NCBI GenBank assembly: GCA_002796045.1
Contig: PCVM01000110.1
Span: 1 to 5,299 of the forward strand
DNA length: 5,299 nucleotides
Source: Candidatus Roizmanbacteria bacterium CG11_big_fil_rev_8_21_14_0_20_36_8
GTDB lineage: Bacteria > Patescibacteriota > Microgenomatia > UBA1406 > GWC2-37-13
Direction: 5' to 3'
The notes below the pieces were generated by a model, which was not told the origin of the DNA, did not search any database, and saw nothing but the letters and a program-made list of their open reading frames with translations. Every line of letters starts with the position of its first letter. Positions within the stretch are counted from its first letter, which is position 1. Shown here piece by piece: positions 1 to 5,299 of the stretch. Position numbers and translations under genes: made by a program.

Positions 1-1329
1 AAAACCAGTATCTAATGAAAGAACTTCTGTTTCAGGATGTTTTTTTTTCCATTCTTTCCAGGTAGTGGTAACAATAGGAACTTGTTTTAACTTCTCATTT
101 CTTCTTGCGGCAAAACCAACGATTGCTTCACCAGTTATTTGCTGCCAAAGATTTCCTTCGTATCTATCGTACATAACCAGATCACTATTATGCAACATTC
201 CAGATACGCCAAATTCTGTAATAATTCCATCTACCGTTCGTTCAAATGCAAGTGCAGATCCACATAGTGGACAAAATGTTACAGCTACAGGAGCGCCATT
301 TATTTCGTCATTTACAATTTCGTGCCAGTTCATTATCCGTTGAGGGTATGCTTTCAAAATTCCACCATAATTTATTGCAAACACTCGATCATTAGGCTGT
401 AGCCATTTATCTGCTTGTATTGCTGCTTCAAATATAGGGTTATCAATTGAAGGAATGCAGTCCTTACCGAAACATCCTTGTAGAAAATCCTCCTTTTGTA
501 TTTTTGCTCCAATAAAGTCATTCTGTAAATCAACGTTTTTCACGGCAACTTCTCCTGAGTTTGCTTTATTCACAGTTTTTTTCTTCTGTAAAATTTGTAA
601 TTGAGAATCCATATTCAATTGTTTTTCAAAAGTTGCGGGTAACTGCACCCAGCTTACTGGCAGATTGGATAATGTCCAAGCTTGTAACGCTCTATCTGCA
701 CCTGTCCAAATAAATAATGCCGAAGCAAGAACGATGAGCCCAAATATTTGTCTAATCTTATGATTTTCTTTTTTTACGAAATCTAGTTTTCTTGAAAAAT
801 TGCTACCACCTTTTGCAATGTAATACAAAGGAATACTGGTTCCTATGGCATATGCAAGTGCAATGAGTACTGTAGAGAAAGAAAACGAGCTAACTGCTGC
901 AAGAGTAGCAACTGCGGCTAAAACAGGACCAATACAAGGAGTCCAGACTATGCCCAAGCTAACACCTGTTAGAAAACCGCCAACAAATCCATCTTCACGT
1001 TTTTTTGGTTGAAAATGCCAGTATTTCTCAATGGTGATTTGCACTGTCTGCCAGAGTGATGGAAAAACTAAACTAATCCCAAATACAACAAGTAAAGCTA
1101 TTGCAAATAGTCGAACAGTATCTGCGGGGATGCCTAGGACCCGAACAAAAGTAGCTAAAAGTAGTGAAGTGATAGTAAAGCTAAAAACTAGTCCAAAGAT
1201 AGTTCCTTTAATTCTTTTGGTATTGCCATCAATTCCACTGGCAAGAATAATTGGCAATATCGGCAGTACACAGGGGGAAAAAATAGTCAATATTCCAGAT
1301 ATAAAGGCAATAGGTATAAGCAGTAACAT
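1..1329 (-). CDS. CcdA-family thiol-electron transporter fused to a DUF3179 domain (C-terminus beyond the left edge)
   Basis: The frame is open for 443 codons from the ATG at 1329 to base 1 with no stop, so the protein is 3'-truncated by the window. Residues 1-220 form a CcdA unit with six predicted membrane helices (about 3-31, 41-62, 71-89, 118-145, 150-171, 194-214). It has the two hallmark cysteines, in SPCVLP (C20) and TPCIGP (C132). CcdA passes electrons from cytoplasmic thioredoxin to extracytoplasmic thiol proteins. Positively charged loops (36-41, 103-113, 173-193) place both ends of this unit outside. A linker of about 65 residues follows, then a DUF3179 domain of unknown function from about 286. 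Its signs are IPSIDNP, NWHEIVND, VTFCPLCGSA (C353, C356), FGVSG, LVMYDR and LWQQITGEAIVG. It probably lacks only its last part here. The ATG lies 2 bases after the thioredoxin-like gene's stop, so translation is likely coupled. Both domain calls are firm; the function of the fusion is inferred. Confidence 0.9.
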   Translation of the reverse strand, partial: MLLLIPIAFISGILTIFSPCVLPILPIILASGIDGNTKRIKGTIFGLVFSFTITSLLLATFVRVLGIPADTVRLFAIALLVVFGISLVFPSLWQTVQITIEKYWHFQPKKREDGFVGGFLTGVSLGIVWTPCIGPVLAAVATLAAVSSFSFSTVLIALAYAIGTSIPLYYIAKGGSNFSRKLDFVKKENHKIRQIFGLIVLASALFIWTGADRALQAWTLSNLPVSWVQLPATFEKQLNMDSQLQILQKKKTVNKANSGEVAVKNVDLQNDFIGAKIQKEDFLQGCFGKDCIPSIDNPIFEAAIQADKWLQPNDRVFAINYGGILKAYPQRIMNWHEIVNDEINGAPVAVTFCPLCGSALAFERTVDGIITEFGVSGMLHNSDLVMYDRYEGNLWQQITGEAIVGFAARRNEKLKQVPIVTTTWKEWKKKHPETEVLSLDTGF

Positions 1330-1331
1330 AT

Positions 1332-1784
1332 TTATATTTCGTTAATTTGCTGAAATAAAGTATCTAAACCTCCGCCAATCCAGCGTTTTACTTCTTGACC
1401 ATTTTCATCTAAAACGATCAGAGTATGCTGACTTGTTACTCCCCACTTTGCGTTCATTTCTTTATCATTATCATAGTCAACCTTAAGAATAGTTATGTTA
1501 CTTGGAACTTCATCTATTCTTTCTATAATTTCCTTTTCAAGTTCAGAGCAGGTTTGACACCAGGTTGTTGCAGCAAAAAATATGACAGAAGTGCCCTTTA
1601 ATTGTGCGTTGTTTAAAGCTGCTGATGAATAATCTGTATAACTCATTACATCCATTAATAGTTTCGGGGAATCAGATGTTTCAGCAGCAGTATTTTGCGC
1701 GCCCTTAAAACCGTCTTTGAAGAAAACAAATCCTGCTACGATTAAAATTAACGAAGCTGTGATAAGAATATTGAAAGATTTCAT
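1332..1784 (-). CDS. Membrane-anchored thioredoxin-like protein
   Basis: The product has 150 residues. A hydrophobic segment (about 5-22) after a lone Lys and before KDGFKG looks like an uncleaved signal anchor; there is no lipobox. This would put the rest outside the membrane. The thioredoxin-fold part has the redox motif WCQTC (W75, C76, C79) preceded by a beta strand, VIFFAA. The later strand TLIVLDENG and the segment VKRWIGGG match the end of the fold. The residue expected to be the conserved cis-proline is His120 (SQHT). There is one extra residue between the central strand and the active site compared with E. coli thioredoxin. The gene starts 8 bases after the ArsR stop and ends 2 bases before the CcdA start, so the three are almost certainly co-transcribed. 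The likely role is an outer thiol reductase or oxidoreductase that exchanges electrons with CcdA. No Shine-Dalgarno sequence precedes the ATG. The substrate is unknown. Confidence 0.9.
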   Translation of the reverse strand: MKSFNILITASLILIVAGFVFFKDGFKGAQNTAAETSDSPKLLMDVMSYTDYSSAALNNAQLKGTSVIFFAATTWCQTCSELEKEIIERIDEVPSNITILKVDYDNDKEMNAKWGVTSQHTLIVLDENGQEVKRWIGGGLDTLFQQINEI

Positions 1785-1792
1785 AATGGCAG

Positions 1793-2161
1793 TTATAAGA
1801 ATTTAGTAAAAAATTCTAGAAATTTGTCTTTCTTAGTAGTATCAGCAAGAGAATAACAAGTAAGTTGTCCGCATCTCTGACATTTCACCAATCCAAGTTT
1901 TTTCAGATCAGCTAAGGCATGAGAAATTGCAGATTGAGAAAGATCTAAGATAATTGCTAAATCTGAGACTACAATTTCGTCTACTTTATGTAAAACAATA
2001 AAGATCTTAAGTTTTGTTGGGTCGGAAAGACTTCTAATCACACTAACAATATCTTCTTCTTCTGAAGAAAAAGAAACGTTCTTTTTCAGAGAAGCTATTT
2101 TTGAGTTAGCTATATAGTGAGGATGACCTTTATGACCATTAATATATGAACGATTGAACAT
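1793..2161 (-). CDS. ArsR/SmtB-type winged-helix repressor, cysteine-rich wing
   Basis: The product has 122 residues. The ArsR core begins near residue 37, with the typical RSLSDPTKLKIFIVL helix pair. The DNA-reading helix follows in VSDLAIILDLSQSAISHALADLKKLGLV (about 65-92), then the wing. Usual ArsR wings are basic and aromatic; this one reads KCQRCGQLTCYSL, with Cys94, Cys97 and Cys102. The N-terminal extension has His10, His13 and His15 (GHKGHPHY). Such clusters can bind metal or form disulfide or persulfide bonds, so the signal is probably a soft metal or thiol stress. Neither can be chosen from sequence. The canonical ArsR alpha-3 ELCVCD motif is absent, since that helix reads EIVVSDL. 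The gene heads the thioredoxin-like/CcdA operon and probably represses itself and both downstream genes. The start is supported by a promoter ending 7 bases upstream and by the lack of another early Met. Confidence 0.88.
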   Translation of the reverse strand: MFNRSYINGHKGHPHYIANSKIASLKKNVSFSSEEEDIVSVIRSLSDPTKLKIFIVLHKVDEIVVSDLAIILDLSQSAISHALADLKKLGLVKCQRCGQLTCYSLADTTKKDKFLEFFTKFL

Positions 2162-2175
2162 ATATTAAAATATAT
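2159..2175. promoter_or_regulatory. Candidate ArsR operator: perfect 7-2-7 inverted repeat
   Basis: The arms ATATATT (2160-2166) and AATATAT (2169-2175) are exact reverse complements separated by AA. The repeat covers the arsR -10 hexamer and reaches into the start codon, where a bound repressor would block transcription. ArsR-family operators are commonly short AT-rich inverted repeats over their own promoter. The arms are pure A/T in an AT-rich spacer, so chance is a real alternative. Confidence 0.4.
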
Positions 2176-2198
2176 CAGTAAGAGTGGGTAAATGTCAA
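2169..2198 (-). promoter_or_regulatory. Promoter of the arsR operon
   Basis: A perfect -35 hexamer TTGACA (2198-2193) is followed 18 bases later by TATATT (2174-2169), five of six matches to the -10 consensus. TG sits one base before the -10, giving an extended -10 (TGA-TATATT). Only 7 bases separate the -10 from the ATG, so the transcript should start at or next to the start codon. This is the best promoter in the window. Confidence 0.65.
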
Positions 2199-2243
2199 CT
2201 TAAATTTTTATTCATCTTAAGAGATATATTTTGTTTGCAGTAT

Positions 2244-2552
2244 TTAGAATAAAGTCGTTTTTTTTATTCTTATAATTTGACGGCCTTTATCTCTTAACCA
2301 ATCTAAGGCTTCCTTAAGTGATACTCTACTGACGTCGTCTGGGTCTATTTTGATAAACAAAAACAACATTCCTGGATACCATTTAGCAAGAGAGTTTGTT
2401 ATACCTGCAGGTGAAACAGAAGTTACTAAAATATATGCATTGGATAAATGATACCACCAGCATGTTGCACTTCAATGCTTTGTTATTTTTTCATGTACAT
2501 CCTTTTTATCATGTCTGGCATTAATGTCATCGAAATGTATTAAGTAGTTTAT
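2244..2552 (-). pseudogene. Decayed Cas2-like/SinR-type small protein gene
   Basis: This fills most of the 480-base gap between the YraN and ArsR genes. One frame reads 102 codons from an ATA at 2552 to a TAA at 2246-2244, interrupted by a single TGA at codon 27 (2474-2472). The text looks like protein on both sides of the TGA. NYLIHFDDI resembles a first strand with an acidic tip, CWWYHLSNAYILVTS a helix end plus second strand, FLFIKID a core strand, and LKEALDWLRDKGR the final helix. From memory, this layout fits small Cas2-fold SinR-like proteins, which carry WWHYL..TWIV and LPKEAWDWL motifs and are usually about 90-100 residues long. An AAGAGGT lies 6 bases before the ATA, as if ATG had mutated to ATA. 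With two lesions and no usable start after the TGA, it is probably dead. Coding origin is fairly likely; the family is tentative. Confidence 0.55.
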
Positions 2553-2641
2553 GGTTTACCTCTTACTTGTAATTTTCTAACATTTTAAGATCTGGCTATA
2601 AACACTTTAGCACTAACAGAATGTTCATGTTTTAAAATAAA

Positions 2642-3016
2642 TCACATTTTCATCTCCAAATTTTCATAATGCCTAAGTTCCGATACTACATCGTGCTGAT
2701 CAAGTAATATTCCGATGACATCCAGCTGAAACTTCCGATTTTGTAACGTTTTATGCGATAAAATATAATGTGCGATTGTTCGTCTAAGGTGTTGAATCTT
2801 TGTGCGCGTTACCCCTTCGTAAGGTCTTCCATGGCGAATGTCTTTTCTTGTTTTTACTTCAATAAAGTAAATAATATTGTTTTTCTCTGCGACAATATCA
2901 AGCTCTCCCCATCTCGAATTTGGATTTAACTCAATTATTTTAAAGTTTTTTTTTACCAAATATTCGGCTGCATATCTCTCACCGAGTGAACCAACAACTT
3001 TATTTTCATACATCAT
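2642..3016 (-). CDS. yraN: YraN/UPF0102 family endonuclease-like protein
   Basis: The product has 124 residues, the usual length for the family. It shows the UPF0102 pattern in order: KVVGSLGERYAAEYL (6-20), NPNSRWGELDIVA with Glu38 and Asp40, then FIEVKTR with Glu53 and Lys55. KFQLDVIGI near the end completes the restriction-endonuclease-like fold. The acidic residues and the EVK lysine that would form a metal-dependent nuclease site are intact. The cellular role is not settled; links to Holliday-junction or recombination processing are reported for relatives. In many bacteria yraN sits shortly after rplS, often with rnhB between them; here it follows rplS directly after 66 bases. Two adjacent ATGs occur (3016 and 3013). 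The second sits 7 bases from a TATAAT box and may be the true start. The stop is TGA. Confidence 0.92.
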   Translation of the reverse strand: MMYENKVVGSLGERYAAEYLVKKNFKIIELNPNSRWGELDIVAEKNNIIYFIEVKTRKDIRHGRPYEGVTRTKIQHLRRTIAHYILSHKTLQNRKFQLDVIGILLDQHDVVSELRHYENLEMKM

Positions 3017-3020
3017 ATTA

Positions 3021-3026
3021 ATTATA
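3021..3026 (-). promoter_or_regulatory. Candidate -10 box of the yraN gene
   Basis: A perfect TATAAT preceded directly by TG lies 4 bases before the first ATG and 7 before the second. No good -35 exists at 17 bases (TTTATT, three of six matches), so this is weaker than the rplS and arsR promoters. Confidence 0.4.
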
Positions 3027-3082
3027 CATAATTACATATATAAAATAAAGTCTCAAATAGAGTAGAAAAATAAAAACGTAGA

Positions 3083-3418
3083 TTATTTGTTCCTGTAAAG
3101 TTTTTGTCTTGTCTTTTTAGCAGAAAGATCTCTTACAAAGTAAGCTCGAGCTTTGCCAAACGTTGAAGGCTTTGTCATTGAAATTGACTCTATAAATGGA
3201 GAGATAAGTGGGAAAATTCTTTCTACTCCAATACCACTCTTTGATACTTTGCGGACTGTGATGTTTCTTGATTCTTCAGATGCACCTCGTATTTTGATCA
3301 CTACTCCAGCAAATTGCTGAATACGAACTTTGTCGTTTGCTTCCTTGATCTTGTAATTTACAACAACGGTATCGCCTATTGAAAGTCTGATGTCTTTTTG
3401 TATCACTGAGTTTGCCAT
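3083..3418 (-). CDS. rplS: 50S ribosomal protein L19
   Basis: The product has 111 residues. L19 lies at the interface of the two ribosomal subunits. Diagnostic segments are SIGDTVVVNYKIKE (13-26), VRIQQFAGVVIKIRG (31-45), ITVRKVSKSGIGVERIFPLISPFIESI (53-79), and the basic tail GKARAYFVRDLSAKKTRQKLY. The usual N-terminal helix before GDTV is shortened to about 13 residues. The C-terminal segment, normally close to VRRAKLYYLRxLxGKxAR, is altered to FGKARAYFVRDLSAKKTR. Both fit a fast-evolving or reduced lineage. The gene follows pyrG after 54 bases and has its own promoter in that gap. No Shine-Dalgarno sequence precedes the ATG, which is notable for a highly expressed gene. Confidence 0.96.
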   Translation of the reverse strand: MANSVIQKDIRLSIGDTVVVNYKIKEANDKVRIQQFAGVVIKIRGASEESRNITVRKVSKSGIGVERIFPLISPFIESISMTKPSTFGKARAYFVRDLSAKKTRQKLYRNK

Positions 3419-3427
3419 AGATTTAGT

Positions 3428-3456
3428 ATTATACAGTAAGTAGGTAATAATTCCAA
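3428..3456 (-). promoter_or_regulatory. Promoter of rplS
   Basis: TTGGAA (3456-3451, four of six matches to the -35 consensus) is followed after 17 bases by a perfect TATAAT (3433-3428), preceded by TG. The -10 ends 9 bases before the rplS ATG, predicting a leader of about 0-4 bases. It lies wholly in the gap after pyrG, so rplS can be transcribed separately. Confidence 0.55.
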
Positions 3457-3472
3457 AAGAATATTAGCCTCA

Positions 3473-5149
3473 TTACCTAGACGAAGCTTCAATAAATGAA
3501 ATAAAAATCGGATGAGGTTTTGTAGGTCTACTCTTATATTCCGGATGACCCTGAGTACCAACATAAAAAGGATGAAAGTCACGTGGCATTTCAACTATTT
3601 CGACCAGATTCTCAACTACTGATCTACCAGAGATTATTAGGCCTTTTTTTTCAAAATCTAAAGCGTATTTATTATTAAATTCATATCTATGCCTATGTCT
3701 TTCAGAGGTTATGTCGTTTTTAGAAATATTTCCATACTTTGAATACATGTCATGAGCTCTACTGTTTTTCTTAATTTTTGCTTCCCATGATCCCAATCTC
3801 ATAGTTCCACCATAAGCACGACGTTCCATTAATGCTTTTTGCGAATGAATCATGTGAATTACAGGATTTTTTGTTTTTGGATTAATTTCTGTTGAATTTG
3901 CATCTTTAAGGCCTATTACTCCGCGAGCAAATGCAACGCATGCAAGCTGCATTCCATAACATAGTCCAAGATATGGAATCTTTGCATCTCGTGCATAATT
4001 TGCAGCAGCAATCATTCCTTCAGCACCTCGCTTACCCCAACCAATAGGCACAATTATTCCATCTGGAGTTCCAATAATTTTTTTTATTTCAATATCGATT
4101 TGTTCCTTATTTTTTCCTTTAAATTCTAGGAGCTCAGAGTTGATCCACTTGGTTTTCACTTCAACTCCCACCTCCCATTTGGCATGATCGATCGCATCAA
4201 AAAGTGCTGCGTATGAATCCTTCAATTGATAATCCCCTGTTCCAAAATATTTTCCTATAATTGCAATCTCTATGGTCTTCTTTTTTGGAGCATTGATTCT
4301 TTTAATCAATGTTGACCATTCTTTGAGATCGGGTTCACGGACATCCAGTGAAAGCTTTTCCATTATACGCTTATCTATTTCCTGATCATGAAGGGTCATT
4401 GGAAGCTCGTATATGGTATCGAGATCAGGATTTGAAATTATATCAACTGGATGAATATTACAAAACAAAGCAAATCGATCTTTTCGCCTCTTATCAAGTG
4501 GCTTATTAGATCTTGCGACAATAAAATCAGGCTGAATACCCATTGAATTTAATGTACGAACAGAGAGTTGTGTAGGTTTCGTTTTCGGTTCACCGAGATG
4601 ATTTGGAGTTGGGACGTAACTGACATGAATATGAATGACGTCGTCTGGTTTTCGAAGAGTAAGTATTCTAGCAGCTTCGTAATAAAAAATATTTTGATAC
4701 TCTCCAGCTGTCCCGCCAAGTTCAATGATTACAATTTCAGCTTTATTCTTCTTTGCTGCAATATGGATTCTATCTATTATTTCATCAGTAATATGAGGAA
4801 TTGCCTCGACATCTTCTCCTTTATATTCAAATCTGCGCTCTCGATCGATGACGGTCTGATAAATTTTGCCCATGGTAACAAAGTTTTCCTTACCCATATC
4901 TTCATCCATAAATTTTTCGTAAGTACCCATATCCATATCCGCCTCTGTTCCGTCTTCACATAAAAAAGGATCACCGTGTTCAATCGGATTTATAGTTCCG
5001 GCATCAATATTTAAGTAGTTTTCGAATTTTAGGGGTGTAACTCTATACCCCGCTTTTTTTAAAAGAAGAGCGATCGAGGCTGTCGTGACTCCTTTTCCGA
5101 TACCGGAGATCACTCCTCCTGAAACAAAAATATATTTCAGATTTCGCAT
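3473..5149 (-). CDS. pyrG: CTP synthase (glutamine-hydrolysing)
   Basis: The enzyme makes CTP from UTP, ATP and glutamine, the last step of pyrimidine nucleotide synthesis, in the cytoplasm. The product has 558 residues from the ATG at 5149; E. coli PyrG has 545. The synthetase domain (about 1-270) opens with KYIFVSGGVISGIGKG, the P-loop (10-20). It continues with INPIEHGDPF, EDGTEADMDMGTYEKF, MGKIYQTVIDRER, IELGGTAGEYQN and GEPKTKPTQLSVR. After a lysine-rich linker (about 287-292) comes the glutamine amidotransferase domain. Its triad is complete: Cys397 in LGLCYGMQ, and His535 and Glu537 in TQGHPEYKSRP. The oxyanion-loop motif is VPIGWG instead of VPGGFG. A TTG at 5155 would add two residues, but the ATG fits the family start and the promoter spacing. 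The NFVTMGKIYQ variant (NNITTGQIY in common PyrGs) marks a divergent lineage, probably Patescibacteria. Confidence 0.97.
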   Translation of the reverse strand: MRNLKYIFVSGGVISGIGKGVTTASIALLLKKAGYRVTPLKFENYLNIDAGTINPIEHGDPFLCEDGTEADMDMGTYEKFMDEDMGKENFVTMGKIYQTVIDRERRFEYKGEDVEAIPHITDEIIDRIHIAAKKNKAEIVIIELGGTAGEYQNIFYYEAARILTLRKPDDVIHIHVSYVPTPNHLGEPKTKPTQLSVRTLNSMGIQPDFIVARSNKPLDKRRKDRFALFCNIHPVDIISNPDLDTIYELPMTLHDQEIDKRIMEKLSLDVREPDLKEWSTLIKRINAPKKKTIEIAIIGKYFGTGDYQLKDSYAALFDAIDHAKWEVGVEVKTKWINSELLEFKGKNKEQIDIEIKKIIGTPDGIIVPIGWGKRGAEGMIAAANYARDAKIPYLGLCYGMQLACVAFARGVIGLKDANSTEINPKTKNPVIHMIHSQKALMERRAYGGTMRLGSWEAKIKKNSRAHDMYSKYGNISKNDITSERHRHRYEFNNKYALDFEKKGLIISGRSVVENLVEIVEMPRDFHPFYVGTQGHPEYKSRPTKPHPIFISFIEASSR

Positions 5150-5159
5150 AAACAATTGT

Positions 5160-5188
5160 ACTATATAGATCGAAAAACTTTAATCCAA
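5160..5188 (-). promoter_or_regulatory. Candidate promoter of pyrG
   Basis: TTGGAT (5188-5183, three of six matches) is followed after 17 bases by TATAGT (5165-5160, five of six). The -10 ends 10 bases before the ATG at 5149. An overlapping TACAAT could serve instead but would sit closer to the ATG. The spacing matches the rplS promoter closely, which adds support. Confidence 0.4.
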
Positions 5189-5212
5189 ATTTTTATTTTT
5201 AAATAAGGATAA

Positions 5213-5299
5213 TCATGAGGCTTTTGGGGAAGTATTTTTGGTTTTTGAAACTATCTTTGTTTTCTCATCACCTTTTGTTAAATTCAGCGCCCATTGCAT
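5213..5299 (-). CDS. C-terminal end of an unidentified protein (runs in from the right edge)
   Basis: One minus-strand frame is open from the window edge to a TGA at 5215-5213 and gives 28 residues beginning MQWALNLTKG and ending in a Lys/Ser/Thr-rich tail (KTKNTSPKAS). A polar, basic tail ending 63 bases before pyrG on the same strand is plausible for the gene upstream of pyrG. The Met at the very edge may be internal. The stretch is too short to identify, and a chance open frame cannot be excluded. Confidence 0.4.
   Translation of the reverse strand: MQWALNLTKGDEKTKIVSKTKNTSPKAS

Noticed and set aside
65..343. Plus-strand open frame of 92 codons
   Set aside because: It is antisense to the DUF3179 domain, whose motifs on the minus strand are unmistakable.
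1031..1345. Plus-strand open frame of 104 codons
   Set aside because: It lies opposite the CcdA helices, including the SPCVLP region, and its product is low-complexity with no recognisable motif.
2330..2342. 13-base word TGACGTCGTCTGG repeated at 4636-4648
   Set aside because: Both copies encode Pro-Asp-Asp-Val on the minus strand. One such match in a window this size is within chance, and the flanks do not match.
2472..2474. TGA read as Gly or Trp (genetic code 25 or 4), which would rescue the small broken gene
   Set aside because: The other genes, about 1,500 codons in all, have no internal TGA, Gly and Trp use GGN and TGG, and yraN ends at TGA. A recoding genome would use TGA often.
3017..3082. 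T-rich stretch after the rplS stop as a terminator
   Set aside because: There are T runs, but I found no stem before them.
4291..4311. Perfect 8-base inverted repeat (CATTGATT, 5-base loop) resembling a hairpin
   Set aside because: It lies inside pyrG at the linker between the two domains, is AT-rich, and has no U-tract after it on the minus strand. Probably coding coincidence.
4568..4963. Plus-strand open frame of 131 codons
   Set aside because: It is entirely antisense to the well-conserved synthetase domain of pyrG.
5191..5206. TTATTT/AAATAA inverted repeat upstream of pyrG as a terminator for the preceding gene
   Set aside because: The stem is short and pure A/T with no G:C pairs, too weak for an intrinsic terminator in such AT-rich sequence.

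Overview
The window is AT-rich bacterial DNA in which every gene I can support lies on the minus strand, so transcription runs from the right edge to the left. Three housekeeping genes give the best clue to the organism. A divergent CTP synthase, a short ribosomal protein L19 lacking most of the usual N-terminal extension, and the compact spacing look more like a Patescibacteria (CPR) genome than Firmicutes or Proteobacteria. This is inferred from recalled family sequences and was not tested by a search. The standard code applies: the long genes read through with no internal TGA, and Gly and Trp use GGN and TGG.

Layout from right to left: the C-terminal tail of an unidentified protein (5299-5213), pyrG (5149-3473), rplS (3418-3083), a YraN/UPF0102 nuclease-fold gene (3016-2642), a gap holding what looks like a dead Cas2/SinR-like gene (2552-2244), and a tight three-gene cluster (2161-1). 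The cluster encodes an ArsR-type repressor, a membrane-anchored thioredoxin-like protein, and a CcdA membrane protein whose reading frame continues without a break into a DUF3179 domain and runs off the left edge. No RNA gene, insertion sequence or CRISPR array was seen, and no convincing intrinsic terminator.

The cluster is the most interesting part. CcdA proteins carry electrons from cytoplasmic thioredoxin across the membrane. Here the charge pattern puts the fused DUF3179 domain, with its CPLC motif, outside the cell membrane, on the same side as the anchored thioredoxin-like protein. This suggests a compact DsbD-like relay with two outer thiol partners. The repressor carries three cysteines in its wing and three N-terminal histidines, which suggests metal or thiol-stress control. 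A perfect 7-2-7 inverted repeat covers its -10 region and start codon.

Four genes share a second pattern. Each has a good -10 hexamer about 7-10 bases before the likely start codon and no Shine-Dalgarno sequence, as expected for leaderless or nearly leaderless transcripts. The pseudogene is the exception: it has a Shine-Dalgarno-like AGAGG in front of a ruined ATA start and a TGA at codon 27.
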